A stretch of 64,000 nucleotides of DNA from JACCTI01 sp038237435 (GTDB lineage: Bacteria > Verrucomicrobiota > Verrucomicrobiia > Chthoniobacterales > UBA10450): positions 1 through 64,000 of the forward strand of contig JBBRYT010000005.1 in NCBI GenBank assembly GCA_038237435.1, read 5' to 3'. Both the position numbers and the translations under genes were made by a program. Positions 45,135 through 53,053 of this stretch are shown piece by piece (the stretch's first letter is position 1; every line of letters begins with the position of its first letter). The notes under the pieces are model-generated. The model did no database searches. It saw nothing but the letters and a program-made list of their open reading frames with translations, and had not been told where the DNA came from.

Positions 45135-45749
45135 ATGGCCCGGCCGGAGGAAAATGTATTAGTCGTTAGGCGCAGTCTCTTCGACGAACTCGGCAGTTTT
45201 CACGGCTTGAATTTCGAGGTCAAAAAATATCTGAAGGCGCTTCTCTCGCGTGGAAATAATTTTTTCATGCCCCGCGCGGCGGCCGAAAACGATCCGTCGC
45301 ACAAACAAATCATTCCCTACGCGCTGGTTGCGCACGGACAGACGGTTCTGCATTACGTCCGCGGGAAGAAGGCCGGCGAACAGCGCCTTGTTGCAAAAGG
45401 TTCTATCGGCATTGGCGGTCACATGAACGACACGGATGAGTCGCTTTTCGCCTGGGATGAAAATGCTTATCGCGCCGGCGTCGAGCGCGAGGTCCACGAA
45501 GAGATTAAAATTGATAGTCCGTTCGAGGATCGAATCGTTGCCTTGCTAAACGATGACACCACTGAGGTTGGACGGGTGCATCTTGGCGTGGTCCACGTTT
45601 TTCGACTGGCGGAGCCGAAAGTGGAAAAACGCGAAGCGATGATTACGAATCTCTCGTTCCTCGATCCCGCAGAACTCGTTAGGCGACGCGATTCACTTGA
45701 AACGTGGTCGCAGCTCTGCGTCGATTCGTTAGACCGATTGCTCGCTTAA
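45135..45749 (+). CDS. Nudix-fold protein, unknown substrate
   Basis: The 204-residue protein has GIGGHMNDTDESLFAWDENA near 92 followed by YRAGVEREVHEEIKID, which keeps the REVHEEI core of the Nudix box although the glycine spacing is stretched by an insertion. N-terminal FFMPRAAAENDPSHKQIIPY and HLGVVHVFRL are typical of this predicted phosphoesterase subgroup. The ATG lies 14 bases after the PagL-like stop. A GTCGTTAGG variant (45172-45180) encodes VVRRS near residue 10 and a full copy encodes ELVRR near 180. Confidence 0.82.
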   Translation: MARPEENVLVVRRSLFDELGSFHGLNFEVKKYLKALLSRGNNFFMPRAAAENDPSHKQIIPYALVAHGQTVLHYVRGKKAGEQRLVAKGSIGIGGHMNDTDESLFAWDENAYRAGVEREVHEEIKIDSPFEDRIVALLNDDTTEVGRVHLGVVHVFRLAEPKVEKREAMITNLSFLDPAELVRRRDSLETWSQLCVDSLDRLLA

Positions 45750-46114
45750 TAACGCGGCCGGCCACCCCAGGCCACCTCCGCGTTTCGAATTACCACGCGA
45801 TATCTTTGCTTGCCGGTGTAAGTCCCGAATTGATTTCGCGCATTCACCTTGAAGTCGACCACGTAGCCGACAAAGCGCTCGCCTTTCTGCGTTTTATATT
45901 CCCCGGGCTTCGGCGCATCGCCCCAATCGATGACCGCGCTCTTCGGATCCTGCAGTTTCGTTTCCAGCCAACGCTCGACAATCTCGCGATATGCCATCGG
46001 ATATTCGCCGTAGATTTTCGGATCGCCCGTCGCAGGAATGATTTCGATTTCGTTCTGGGCGAAGGCGGATAGACCCAGACCACAAACAAGCAAGGCGATT
46101 AGATGCGCGCGCAT
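45746..46114 (-). CDS. Small secreted protein, 122 aa
   Basis: A signal peptide (MRAHLIALLVCGLGLSAFAQ) precedes about 100 residues with YPMAYREIVERWLETKLQDP and a beta-rich C-terminus (GERFVGYVVDFKVNARNQFG, QRYRVVIRNAEVAW). The latter resembles small periplasmic proteins with a KxxxxFG-type beta meander, but I cannot name the family. The stop overlaps the convergent Nudix gene by 4 bases. Confidence 0.72.
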   Translation of the reverse strand: MRAHLIALLVCGLGLSAFAQNEIEIIPATGDPKIYGEYPMAYREIVERWLETKLQDPKSAVIDWGDAPKPGEYKTQKGERFVGYVVDFKVNARNQFGTYTGKQRYRVVIRNAEVAWGGRPRY

Positions 46115-46189
46115 AATTTAACGTAACCCATGTAGACGTCCGGCCCAACCAACGAAAAGCGCGCAGAGACTTCGACGGCCAGCGGCATG

Positions 46190-47320
46190 CTACGGCCGCT
46201 CGTCGATCGGGACGACCTTCTTACCGACGGGTTCTCCGACGTATTCGCTCAGCGGCCGGAAGAGGCGATTGTCTTCGAGTTGCTCGAGCACATGCGCGCA
46301 CCAACCGGAACAACGCGCAATGGCAAAGACCGGCGTGAACAAATCGGTCGGAATGCCTAACGAGTAGTAGACGGTGGCGGAATAAAAATCGACGTTGGCG
46401 TTCAGATTTTTCTTTTCCTTCATCAACTGCGCGATTCGCGCCGACATCTTGATCCATTTCGGATCGCCGAGTTTCTCGCTCAGTTTTATCGCCATCTTTT
46501 GTAAATGCGGCGCGCGCGGATCGAGCGTCTTATAAACGCGATGGCCGATGCCCATGATTTTCTTTTTCTCCGCCAGCTGCTTCTCGATGTAGGCATCGAC
46601 TTTATCTTCGCTGCCGATTTCTTCGAGCATCTGAATCACGCCTTCGTTCGCGCCGCCGTGCAGCGGACCCTTCAAGGTGCCGATCGCAGAAGTGATCGCG
46701 GAATACATGTCGGTCAGCGTCGAGATCGTCACTCTTGCGCTGAAAGTTGAGGCGTTCGTGCCGTGATCGGCGTGCAAAACAAATGCGACATCGAGCGTCT
46801 CGGCTGCTTCTTTGGTCGGCTCTTCGCCACACATCAGGTAGAGAAAATGCGCGGCCTCACCGAGGTCCTGACGCACTGGCGGAAGATCCCTCCCATTACG
46901 CGCTCGATGAAAATACGCCGCGATCACGCCGACCTTCGCCGTGATGCTGCGAGCGCGTTGCCGATTTATTTCCGGCGTCGCTTCCTTGGAAATATCGGGA
47001 TCGTAAAGTCCCAGCATCGAAACCGCGGTCCGGATTACATCCATCGGCTCCGATTTTTTCGGCGCGCCCTTTAGAAAATCGATTACGCCCGCGGGTAATT
47101 CGCGCTGACTGCGCAAAGTGTTCCTGCATTCCTCGAGCTCGTTGCGATTGGGCAGTTTGTTGTTCCAAAGAAGATAAACGACTTCTTCGTAACTGACCTT
47201 GCCCGCAAGTTCGTTGATGTCGTAGCCGCAGTAAATCAGCTGGCCTTTGTCGCCAATGACATCGCTCAGGCGCGTCGTGTTCGCGACGATGCCTTCGAGC
47301 CCGCGTGTCGTCAGCGGCAT
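46190..47320 (-). CDS. gltA: Citrate synthase
   Basis: The 376-residue enzyme condenses oxaloacetate and acetyl-CoA. Active-site regions are LHADHGTNASTF near 188, LHGGANEGVIQML near 226, GIGHRVYKTLDPRAP near 264, and the catalytic Asp in VDFYSATVYYSLGIP near 317. The short length and GIGHRVYKTLDPRAP form match the dimeric Gram-positive/archaeal-like type rather than the long NADH-sensitive form. It is the last gene of the sucC-VOC-VOC-sucD-gltA unit. A 9-mer copy at 46356 encodes the YSLGIP segment. Confidence 0.95.
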   Translation of the reverse strand: MPLTTRGLEGIVANTTRLSDVIGDKGQLIYCGYDINELAGKVSYEEVVYLLWNNKLPNRNELEECRNTLRSQRELPAGVIDFLKGAPKKSEPMDVIRTAVSMLGLYDPDISKEATPEINRQRARSITAKVGVIAAYFHRARNGRDLPPVRQDLGEAAHFLYLMCGEEPTKEAAETLDVAFVLHADHGTNASTFSARVTISTLTDMYSAITSAIGTLKGPLHGGANEGVIQMLEEIGSEDKVDAYIEKQLAEKKKIMGIGHRVYKTLDPRAPHLQKMAIKLSEKLGDPKWIKMSARIAQLMKEKKNLNANVDFYSATVYYSLGIPTDLFTPVFAIARCSGWCAHVLEQLEDNRLFRPLSEYVGEPVGKKVVPIDERP

Positions 47321-47322
47321 GG

Positions 47323-48204
47323 TCAGGTCCGTCCTTTCATCTGCGCGATCAAAGTATCAGCCATCGTCGCAGGAGTATCGGCAACTGCAATCCCCGCGGC
47401 CTTGAGCGCCGCGATTTTTCCAGCCGCCGTTCCTTTTCCTCCAGAAACAATCGCACCCGCGTGCCCCATCCGACGTCCCGGCGGTGCGGTTGTTCCTGCG
47501 ATGAACGCGGCCACAGGCTTTTTGCAATTCGCCTTGATCCAATCGGCCGCTTCTTCTTCCGCGGAGCCGCCGATTTCTCCGATCAAAATCAGCGCGTGCG
47601 TGTCGCTGTCGTCATTGAAAAGTTTCACCGCATCGAGATGCGACATGCCGTTAATTGGATCGCCGCCGATGCCGATGCAGGTGGATTGTCCATGGCCGCG
47701 TGATGTGAGTTGCCAGACAGCTTCGTAGGTGAGCGTGCCGCTGCGCGAGATGACGCCGACGTTTCCCGGTTTGTGGATGTAGCCCGGCATAATGCCGATC
47801 TTGCACGCGCCGGGCGTGATGATGCCGGGGCAATTCGGTCCGATCAGGCGAGATTTTTTCCCGGCCATTTGCGCTTTCACGCGCATCATGTCCATCACCG
47901 GAATCCCTTCGGTGATGCAAATTACCAACTCCACGCCGGCGTCGACCGCTTCGAGAATTCCATCCGCCGCGCCCGCCGCCGGGACGAAAATAACCGAAAC
48001 GTTGCAGCCGGTTTCCTTGCGGGCTTCTGCGACCGTGTCGAAGACCGGCACCTTGTTCTCAAATTTCTGTCCGCCTTTTCCGGGCGTGACACCGGCGACG
48101 ACATTCGTCCCGTATTCCATGCATTGCTTCGCATGAAATCCGCCGGCGCTGCCGGTAATTCCCTGCACGCAAAGGCGGGTGTTTTTGTCGACGAGAACGG
48201 ACAT
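47323..48204 (-). CDS. sucD: Succinyl-CoA synthetase, alpha subunit
   Basis: The 293-residue subunit binds CoA (VQGITGSAGGFHAKQCMEYG near 13-32) and carries the phosphorylated His in MGHAGAIVSGGKGTAAGK near 250. GPNCPGIITPG and SRSGTLTYEAVWQLT are also diagnostic. With SucC it forms ATP or GTP during succinate release. It is separated from sucC by two VOC genes, where sucC-sucD adjacency is the rule. Confidence 0.96.
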   Translation of the reverse strand: MSVLVDKNTRLCVQGITGSAGGFHAKQCMEYGTNVVAGVTPGKGGQKFENKVPVFDTVAEARKETGCNVSVIFVPAAGAADGILEAVDAGVELVICITEGIPVMDMMRVKAQMAGKKSRLIGPNCPGIITPGACKIGIMPGYIHKPGNVGVISRSGTLTYEAVWQLTSRGHGQSTCIGIGGDPINGMSHLDAVKLFNDDSDTHALILIGEIGGSAEEEAADWIKANCKKPVAAFIAGTTAPPGRRMGHAGAIVSGGKGTAAGKIAALKAAGIAVADTPATMADTLIAQMKGRT

Positions 48205-48207
48205 GCG

Positions 48208-48576
48208 CTATTTCGGTTTCCGTTTATGCACGAGAAGTCGATTGCCGTCCGGATCGTGGATGACCGCCATGAAACAAACCGGCGATTCAAATTTTTCCCG
48301 CTCAAATTCGACGCCATCCTTTTTCAATTTCGCGATTGTTGCATCGATATCGTCCACCTCGAATGAAATCGAAGTTCCGTCGCGCGAGGGTTTCCAGTCC
48401 GGGTGGCAGCCAACACCAATCGTCGTGCCCCCGATTTCGTATTCGACCCACATGCCGTCGTGTATCGACAGGCTTGGCTTCAACCCGAGTGTCTCCTGAT
48501 AAAACTTTCGCGCTCTCTCCTTGTCCGTCACCGGGATAGCGACGAATGCGACTTCCTTGATCATGTCGTTAGGCAT
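48208..48576 (-). CDS. VOC-fold (glyoxalase-like) protein 1
   Basis: The 122-residue protein has a single vicinal-oxygen-chelate domain: AFVAIPVTDKERARKFYQET at the N-terminus, WVEYEIGGTTIGVG near 45, and VCFMAVIHDPDGNRLLVHK at the end. A metal-binding Glu or His set is present but no specific enzyme can be named. It is about half identical to the next gene by eye, so they are a tandem duplicate. Its ATG and the upstream gene's TAA share the sequence ATGCCTAACGAC, a near copy of the motif. Confidence 0.85.
   Translation of the reverse strand: MPNDMIKEVAFVAIPVTDKERARKFYQETLGLKPSLSIHDGMWVEYEIGGTTIGVGCHPDWKPSRDGTSISFEVDDIDATIAKLKKDGVEFEREKFESPVCFMAVIHDPDGNRLLVHKRKPK
48565..48573 (+). repeat. 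Near copy GTCGTTAGG at the VOC2/VOC1 junction
   Basis: On the minus strand the sequence reads ATGCCTAACGAC. It holds the TAA stop of VOC2 (48569) and follows directly on the ATG of VOC1 (48576), the same arrangement as at hldE/gmhB. Confidence 0.75.
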
Positions 48577-48931
48577 TTTTCAGTTTGTGAATGATGATCT
48601 TGTTGCCATCCGGATCTTGCACGACCGCCATGTGGCAGACGGGGCTCTCAAATGACTCCGTGGCAAACTTCGCCTTCGCGTCTTTCAAGCTCTGGATGGC
48701 GGTCTCGAAATCCTCCACTTCAATCGCGACACTCGTGCCGTCTTCGGATGGCTTCCACTGATCGCCCACACTACCAATCGCGAGCGTGTCGGGTCCGATC
48801 TCGTATTCAATCCAAACGCCTTCGGCGAATTCGCCCGACGGTTTCAATTTGAGTACGTCTTCGTAAAAAGCTCGTGCGCGTTTGATGTCCGTTACGGGGA
48901 TACCGGTGAATGCGATCCTCTTTGCTTTCAT
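48569..48931 (-). CDS. VOC-fold (glyoxalase-like) protein 2
   Basis: The 120-residue paralogue of the neighbouring VOC gene begins AFTGIPVTDIKRARAFYEDV and ends VCHMAVVQDPDGNKIIIHK. It overlaps the sucC stop as ATGA. Both copies stand between sucC and sucD. The family includes methylmalonyl-CoA epimerase, but those are longer, with other motifs, so I do not make that call. Possible roles are detoxification or a TCA-linked intermediate; the position alone suggests co-regulation with the TCA genes. Confidence 0.85.
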   Translation of the reverse strand: MKAKRIAFTGIPVTDIKRARAFYEDVLKLKPSGEFAEGVWIEYEIGPDTLAIGSVGDQWKPSEDGTSVAIEVEDFETAIQSLKDAKAKFATESFESPVCHMAVVQDPDGNKIIIHKLKNA

Positions 48932-50118
48932 TTCGAACCTCTTGCCGCTTTCACGGCTTTTTGCGCGGCGTCGCCGAGATCGTCCGCGGTGATTAATGTC
49001 AGGCCGCTTTCCTTCAGTAGTTCTTTTCCCTTCGCGACATTCGTTCCTTCCAGCCTAACGACTAGCGGTACTGAAAGTTTCACGGTTTTCGCGGCGGCAA
49101 TAATGCCTTGAGCAATCACGTCGCATCTGGCGATGCCGCCGAAAATGTTTACGAGAATTGCCTGCACGCGTTTGTCCGCGACGAGGATTTTGAAGGCCTC
49201 GGTCACCTGCTCTTCCGTTGCGCTCCCACCGACATCCAGGAAATTCGCCGGACTGCCGCCGTAAAATTTAATGATGTCCATCGTCGCCATGGCGAGGCCG
49301 GCGCCGTTGACCAGACAAGCGATGTTGCCCTCGAGCCCGATGTAATTGAGTCCGTGTTTCGAGGCTTCGACTTCGCGGGGATCTTCTTCGCCGATGTCGC
49401 GCATAGCCGCGATTTCCGGGTGACGGTAGAGCGCGTTGTCGTCGAAATTAAATTTTGCATCGAGCGCGAGCACTTCGCCTTTGTCGGTCACAACGAGTGG
49501 ATTCACCTCCACCATCGAGCAATCGAGTCCGATGAAAGTGCGATACAAACCATCGAACAATTTCGCGGCCGGTTTGATCTGCGACGATCCAAAACCAAGT
49601 TCGCGCGCGAGTTTGCGTGTTTGAAATGGCTGAATCCCCGCCAGCCGATCGACCGGTTCACGAATTATTTTCTCGGGCGATTTTTCCGCGACGGCTTCGA
49701 TCTCCACGCCGCCTTCCGTGCTCGCCACGATCATTGGCGCGCCCGTTCCGCGATCGAGCACAATGGCAAAATAAATTTCGCGTGCGATCTCAACTGACTT
49801 CACGACTAATACCGCATTCACGACCCGACCAGCCTCGCCGGTTTGATGCGTGACGAGCGTTTGTCCCAACATCTTCGAGGCAATCTCGCGCGCTTCCTCC
49901 GGCGATTTGCACAGCTGCACGCCGCCTTTGAATCCATTCGTAAACGTCCCCTTCCCGCGACCGCCCGCGTGAATTTGCGCCTTCACCACCAGATCAGTCG
50001 TCGCCAGTTCACGCGCGGCCTGTTCCGCTTCTTCCGGGGTGCGCGCGGCTTTTCCCGGCGAAGTAGCGACGCCAAATTTCTCCAGCAATTCCTTCGCTTG
50101 ATACTCGTGAATGTTCAT
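48928..50118 (-). CDS. sucC: Succinyl-CoA synthetase, beta subunit
   Basis: The 396-residue ATP-grasp subunit begins MNIHEYQAKELLEKFGVATS. It has GGRGKGTFTNGFKGGVQLC near 53, the nucleotide-lid EVNPLVVTDKGEVLALDAKF near 200, VNGAGLAMATMD near 266, FLDVGGSATEEQVTEAF near 293 and NIFGGIARCDVIAQGI near 320. These identify the specific family. It is the first gene of the minus-strand TCA unit. Confidence 0.96.
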   Translation of the reverse strand: MNIHEYQAKELLEKFGVATSPGKAARTPEEAEQAARELATTDLVVKAQIHAGGRGKGTFTNGFKGGVQLCKSPEEAREIASKMLGQTLVTHQTGEAGRVVNAVLVVKSVEIAREIYFAIVLDRGTGAPMIVASTEGGVEIEAVAEKSPEKIIREPVDRLAGIQPFQTRKLARELGFGSSQIKPAAKLFDGLYRTFIGLDCSMVEVNPLVVTDKGEVLALDAKFNFDDNALYRHPEIAAMRDIGEEDPREVEASKHGLNYIGLEGNIACLVNGAGLAMATMDIIKFYGGSPANFLDVGGSATEEQVTEAFKILVADKRVQAILVNIFGGIARCDVIAQGIIAAAKTVKLSVPLVVRLEGTNVAKGKELLKESGLTLITADDLGDAAQKAVKAARGSK

Positions 50119-50191
50119 CAGCCGCAGCGAAACTGTCTGCGACCACTAAGCATTTGAACGCGCGAGCGGCAAATCGGATTTTTCGCCGCGG

Positions 50192-50818
50192 TTAAGACGA
50201 AGCAGCTTCCTGCTTTAACCAGCGCTCCACGAACGTCGTGTAATCATTGAAGATCAAATCTCTTGGCCGAACGCCGAGTTGCTTACAGGAAATCGGCAAG
50301 GTTTTCAGGAATTTGCGATAACGCCGGTGAATTAATTTCCCTCCTGGAATGCTGACCCGCGGCTGCGCATTGCGCAAAAAATCCCGCACTGCGGAAATCG
50401 CCACGGCTGGATCACGTCGGTGCGCGCTGATGTCGCAACCTTTGATATCGGAACAGAATTTTTCGTAGCGATGTTGCGAGCGATCAAGGACCAGGCTGAT
50501 CTTTGAGCGCTGCTGCTCGTCGCCAAACTCTTTCGCGCCTAAGAACATGCCGAGCTCGAGCGGCATGTTGAAGCGCGGCAACTGCGTGCGGCGCTCGAGT
50601 TCCGTCCGCGAAATATCGTGAATGCCGAGACGGCACTCAGAAATAAGCTTTAAGATCTTTGCTAAACGCACTTCCCCGGCGTCGCTGATCTCGAGCGCGC
50701 TGCGCGCCTCGTAACCGCAATCCGCGACCGCGAAAACAATCGCATAAAAGAGCTCGCGATATTCGTCATCAAACGGGCAATTAATGAAAACCTGGAGCCG
50801 ATATTCCGCGGCATCCAT
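50192..50818 (-). CDS. Protein with possible TIR/2-deoxyribosyltransferase-like fold
   Basis: The 208-residue protein starts RLQVFINCPFDDEYRELFYA, then CGYEARSALEISDAGEVRLA, KILKLISECRLGIHDIS, LPRFNMPLELGMFLGAKEFG and RYEKFCSDIKGCDI. This set recurs in a family of uncharacterised bacterial proteins whose Rossmann-like first half resembles TIR or nucleoside 2-deoxyribosyltransferase domains and is often seen next to defence genes; that is from memory and not checked. The Glu in NMPLELGMFLG could be a catalytic acid. A small gene lies 11 bases upstream. NAD or nucleotide hydrolysis in antiphage defence is inference. Confidence 0.6.
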   Translation of the reverse strand: MDAAEYRLQVFINCPFDDEYRELFYAIVFAVADCGYEARSALEISDAGEVRLAKILKLISECRLGIHDISRTELERRTQLPRFNMPLELGMFLGAKEFGDEQQRSKISLVLDRSQHRYEKFCSDIKGCDISAHRRDPAVAISAVRDFLRNAQPRVSIPGGKLIHRRYRKFLKTLPISCKQLGVRPRDLIFNDYTTFVERWLKQEAASS

Positions 50819-50829
50819 TAGCGCGACAG

Positions 50830-51000
50830 TTAGCTCCGCGGGTGCGTGGGTGACTTCTTGACGGACGTACGAGATTTTTTCCTCGTTCCGCGCCGAGCCA
50901 AAATGGCGTTGGCGGCACGGATCGCATCGTCAATTTGCTCCCGGGTGAAAATACCGAGACGGGGCTGCTCGCGTATCACTCTGTAAGTCGTGCTCGCCAT
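50830..51000 (-). CDS. Small basic protein, 56 aa, upstream of the TIR/NDT-like gene
   Basis: ATG 51000 encodes 56 residues beginning MASTTYRVIREQPRLGIFTR. A helix EQIDDAIRAANAILARR comes next, then a strongly basic tail (GTRKKSRTSVKKSPTHPRS). It ends 11 bases before the next gene. The helix plus Lys/Arg-rich tail suggests nucleic acid or partner binding. The two genes likely form a pair, possibly sensor and effector or antitoxin and toxin; that is inference. No family is recognised. Confidence 0.55.
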   Translation of the reverse strand: MASTTYRVIREQPRLGIFTREQIDDAIRAANAILARRGTRKKSRTSVKKSPTHPRS

Positions 51001-51101
51001 GACAAATCTAGGATAACTCCTACGCTACCGTCGTCACGCGTTTTTTGTCGCGCGGAAGAGAATGTGACGCCGTTTGTTTTCTGCATCAAGTATCGATCGC
51101 T

Positions 51102-51782
51102 ATGAACTTCACTTACTACGGACATGCTTGCTTCGCCATCGAGGCCGGCGGCAAGACGCTTCTCTTCGATCCATTTATTAGTCCGAATCCGCTCGCAAAA
51201 GATATCGACGTCAAAAAGATCGCGCCCGATTTCATCCTCGTCTCGCATGGGCACGCCGATCACGTCGCCGATGTGATCGAGATCGCCAAGCGCACTGAGG
51301 CCAAGGTGATCGCACCCTTCGAAGTGGGCGAGTGGTTCGAGAAGAAAGGAGTTAAGAATGTGCAGGCGATGAATCACGGCGGCGCGGCCATTGCCGATTT
51401 CGGTCGGGTGAAATTAACCAGTGCAATTCACAGCAGCTCAATGCCGGACGGAAGTTACGGAGGGAATCCCTGCGGATTCGTAGTCGAAAGCAACGACGGC
51501 AATTTCTACTACTCCGGCGACACCGCGCTCACGCTCGATATGAAATTGATCGGAGAACAAACGCAGCTGCGCTTCGCTGTTCTGCCCATCGGCGATTTTT
51601 TCACCATGGGAATCGACGACGCTTTGCGCGCCGCGAACTTCGTCGGCGCAAACAAAATTGTTGGTGTGCATTACGACACCTTTCCGCCCATCAAAGTAAA
51701 CCACGCCGCCGTGATCGCGGCCGCGAAGAAAGCCGGCAAAGAATTACTCCTGCCGAAGATCGGCGAGCCGATCGAAGTCTAA
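51102..51782 (+). CDS. UPF0173-type metal-dependent hydrolase (metallo-beta-lactamase fold)
   Basis: The 226-residue protein has the MBL metal motif in VSHGHADHVAD near 47, preceded by FTYYGHACFAIEAGGKTLLF. SSSMPDGSYGGNPCGFVVES, YYSGDTALTLDM and VGVHYDTFPPI complete the UPF0173 pattern. The family hydrolyses ester or amide bonds, but the substrate is unknown. It is divergent from the small basic gene. The stop falls in TCTAACGAG, a variant of the 9-mer. Confidence 0.9.
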   Translation: MNFTYYGHACFAIEAGGKTLLFDPFISPNPLAKDIDVKKIAPDFILVSHGHADHVADVIEIAKRTEAKVIAPFEVGEWFEKKGVKNVQAMNHGGAAIADFGRVKLTSAIHSSSMPDGSYGGNPCGFVVESNDGNFYYSGDTALTLDMKLIGEQTQLRFAVLPIGDFFTMGIDDALRAANFVGANKIVGVHYDTFPPIKVNHAAVIAAAKKAGKELLLPKIGEPIEV

Positions 51783-51796
51783 CGAGTGGTTGTCGG

Positions 51797-52315
51797 CTAA
51801 CGGCGATTCGCCATGTGCGACATCGCCATGCTCATCGCAACCGCGCCCAGGGTCTTGATGAGCGCCGGATGCTCCGCATAGATCTGGCTCACGCGATCGA
51901 CAATCGAAGGATCGTGCTGCTCCGCATGGGCCGCCGCCTGTTGCACGGCCGCGGGTGGAATCTGCGCGGCCTGCTCCGGTGTGATTTGCGTATTCGCTCC
52001 AGTCGGAAGGGAAATTCCCGCCGACTTGGCCAGTTGCGCCAGAATGCCTGCGCCCGCGCCGCTCGACAACAAAGTATTGAGAAGGTTCGCGCGCTGATCG
52101 GGACTCGAGTTGGTGAAGAGTTGGCTGATCTGTTGCGGGAACGGAGGTGTCTCGTTGCCGCGAAACATCGCGGCGATGCTGCTGGCCAAGTCCGCTTGCG
52201 GGGCGGCCTGCGCGACCTGATTAAAGTGCCGTTCCACCTCGCCTTGGTCTGGCGTGTCGCCGCCACCCTGCGAGTAATTCTGCAAGACATTCGAGATTTG
52301 ATCCATCCAGCTCAT
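51797..52315 (-). CDS. DUF937/YidB-like helical protein, 172 aa
   Basis: The 172-residue protein begins MSWMDQISNVLQNYSQGGGD and is Gln/Ala-rich. It has NSSPDQRANLLNTLLSSGAG near 70 and ends in helices ALIKTLGAVAMSMAMSH. The pattern resembles YidB/DUF937 proteins of unknown function only loosely. It has no signal peptide. It converges with the MBL gene, separated by 14 bases. Confidence 0.6.
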   Translation of the reverse strand: MSWMDQISNVLQNYSQGGGDTPDQGEVERHFNQVAQAAPQADLASSIAAMFRGNETPPFPQQISQLFTNSSPDQRANLLNTLLSSGAGAGILAQLAKSAGISLPTGANTQITPEQAAQIPPAAVQQAAAHAEQHDPSIVDRVSQIYAEHPALIKTLGAVAMSMAMSHMANRR

Positions 52316-52367
52316 GGCTCAACTCTGCGCTCCTACATCGGAAGCGACAAGCAATATGTTCTCCACA

Positions 52368-52724
52368 CTACAGCGCCAGGGCCGTGGGATGGCGCGGTTG
52401 GTAGAGGCCAAGCTCACCGCCATCGGGTAACTTGATGGCAGTGACTGAGCCATAAGGCGCTTGAGTAATGGGACCGAACTCGACGCCTTTGTTTTCCAGC
52501 TCGGCCATCGTTTTCTTCAGATCATCACACATTAAGAAAAGCTCATGCGTGCCACTGCTTCCACCATGTTCGCTCGGATGAACCGCTACCTCCGCCGGCG
52601 GTAAGCCGAAAATCAGCCAGCCACGCCCGGCATCGACTGATTTCCATCCAAGAACATCACGCATGAAAGTCCGCACCTTCTCGGCGTCCTCACTATAGAT
52701 GATGGCGTGAGCTCCGGTAATCAC
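52368..52724 (-). CDS. VOC-fold (glyoxalase-like) protein 3
   Basis: The 118-residue protein has the single VOC pattern: HAIIYSEDAEKVRTFMRDVL, AVHPSEHGGSSGTHELFLMC, and SVTAIKLPDGGELGLYQPRH. The His and Glu of this set could bind a metal. It lies 3 bases downstream of the AhpD-like gene. Specific activity cannot be assigned. Confidence 0.82.
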   Translation of the reverse strand: MITGAHAIIYSEDAEKVRTFMRDVLGWKSVDAGRGWLIFGLPPAEVAVHPSEHGGSSGTHELFLMCDDLKKTMAELENKGVEFGPITQAPYGSVTAIKLPDGGELGLYQPRHPTALAL

Positions 52725-52727
52725 AAG

Positions 52728-53030
52728 CTACAACAAGGCATGGGTAGCATGGGTCACAGCTGCTCCGGCACGAAGGGAAGCCGCAACCATAGCTGCCTCA
52801 GCGATCTCAGCTTCGGTGGCGCCTGCCTTTCGGGCGTTGTTAGCATGAATGTCGATGCAGTAAGGACACTGCGTAGTAAGCGCTACCGCCACGGCGATCA
52901 GTTCTTTGTATTTTATGGGAACGACACCGTCCGCGACCGCGGCCTTGTCGAAAGCCCAAAAAGCTTTCATCGCTTCCGGCGCGAGGTTGTTCAGCTTCTC
53001 GAGCTTAGCCAGGTTATCTTTGCTATACAT
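52728..53030 (-). CDS. AhpD/carboxymuconolactone decarboxylase-like protein
   Basis: The 100-residue protein has the CxxC centre CPYCIDIHANNARKAGATEA with the downstream His, as in AhpD-like disulfide reductases and alkyl hydroperoxidases. The N-terminal AFDKAAVADGVVPIKYKELI is typical of the CMD domain. It likely acts as a peroxide-linked thiol protein; this is by family. It is followed by a VOC gene on the same strand. Confidence 0.88.
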   Translation of the reverse strand: MYSKDNLAKLEKLNNLAPEAMKAFWAFDKAAVADGVVPIKYKELIAVAVALTTQCPYCIDIHANNARKAGATEAEIAEAAMVAASLRAGAAVTHATHALL

Positions 53031-53053
53031 ACGCTAGGTGGGCGGGATCCTCG

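Noticed and set aside
49108..49797. 229-residue frame opposite sucC
   Set aside because: Antisense shadow of sucC with no independent support.
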